Positions 42,011 through 42,098 of a DNA stretch of 42,098 nt are shown here, one piece after another. Under the pieces are notes generated by a model that was not told the origin of the DNA, did not search any database, and saw only the letters and a list, made by a program, of their open reading frames with translations. Source of the DNA: Branchiostoma floridae (taxonomy: Eukaryota > Chordata > Leptocardii > Amphioxiformes > Branchiostomatidae); NCBI RefSeq assembly GCF_000003815.2, contig NC_049993.1, positions 14,081,333 through 14,123,430 on the forward strand, read 5' to 3'. A program made the position numbers and the translations under genes. Positions within the stretch are counted from its first letter, which is position 1. The number at the start of each line of letters is the position of its first letter.

Positions 42011-42098
42011 CTCAGCAGTAAGACACTCCAGTTCTGGAAAGAATTCAGCACTGGTTTTACGATTGTTCCAGGGCTGAAAAGACGCCAGCACTCGTTTA
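42011..42098. repeat. Second TCAGCACTGG hairpin cluster, cut by window end
   Basis: CTCAGCAGT, CTCCAGTTCTGG, TTCAGCACTGG ... CCAGGGCTGAA and GCCAGCACTC in 80 bp continue the motif of 41494-41650 after about 360 bp of ordinary sequence. The array probably extends past the window. Confidence 0.7.

Noticed and set aside
1-42098. CRISPR array, prokaryotic operon or phage system
   Set aside because: No regularly spaced direct repeats with unique spacers, no Shine-Dalgarno-led gene clusters; the splice structure is eukaryotic.

Overview
The window reads as genomic DNA of an invertebrate deuterostome, most likely a cephalochordate (amphioxus, Branchiostoma-like). This is inference: a chordate-type Rab3 with spliceosomal introns, AT-rich introns packed with MITEs, tRNA-like SINEs and CR1-like non-LTR fragments, and scaffold gaps (14753-14852, 32759-32858, 37940-38190). 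There are no bacterial operons, and almost all of the short ORFs are chance or shadow frames.

Left half, + strand: a complete coding model for the synaptic-vesicle GTPase Rab3. It has three coding exons (735-959, 18809-18927, 19657-19969) giving 218 aa. The first exon begins directly at a splice acceptor, so the 5' UTR exon and promoter lie upstream of what can be recognised. Intron 1 is about 17.8 kb and is a museum of mobile DNA. It holds TA-flanked pogo/mariner-like MITEs, a CR1 3' tail, a triplicated unit carrying two datable MITE insertions, tRNA-derived SINE copies, and three related CAGGG-terminal elements with 5-bp target duplications.

Middle, about 20-28 kb: the Rab3 3' flank and a convergent intergenic space. 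It contains a 952-bp TTAA-flanked piggyBac-like non-autonomous element with five TGACGTCA octamers, simple repeats, and one unassigned minus-strand ORF.

Right half, - strand, 28112-40193: a 15-exon gene (14 visible, one predicted to lie in a gap). It encodes a signal peptide, six NHL repeats (one six-bladed beta-propeller), a transmembrane helix and a short basic tail. All exon phases join correctly. Blades are built from a two-exon module, a long phase-1-to-0 exon followed by a short phase-0-to-1 exon. A TATA box and a 5' UTR exon can be proposed at about 40.86-40.99 kb. Its introns hold a 5'-truncated non-LTR reverse transcriptase with a broken catalytic motif, a 5S rRNA pseudogene, a pogo-like MITE, a 40-bp near-perfect hairpin and a 480-bp purine tract. 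A 45-bp tandem duplication doubles one splice donor.

Far right: a probable 3'-terminal exon of another minus-strand gene (41182-41439, AATAAA just downstream), then a cluster of tiny hairpins built from the word TCAGCACTGG that runs off the window. The two main genes converge (Rab3 +, NHL gene -) and no functional link between them is visible.
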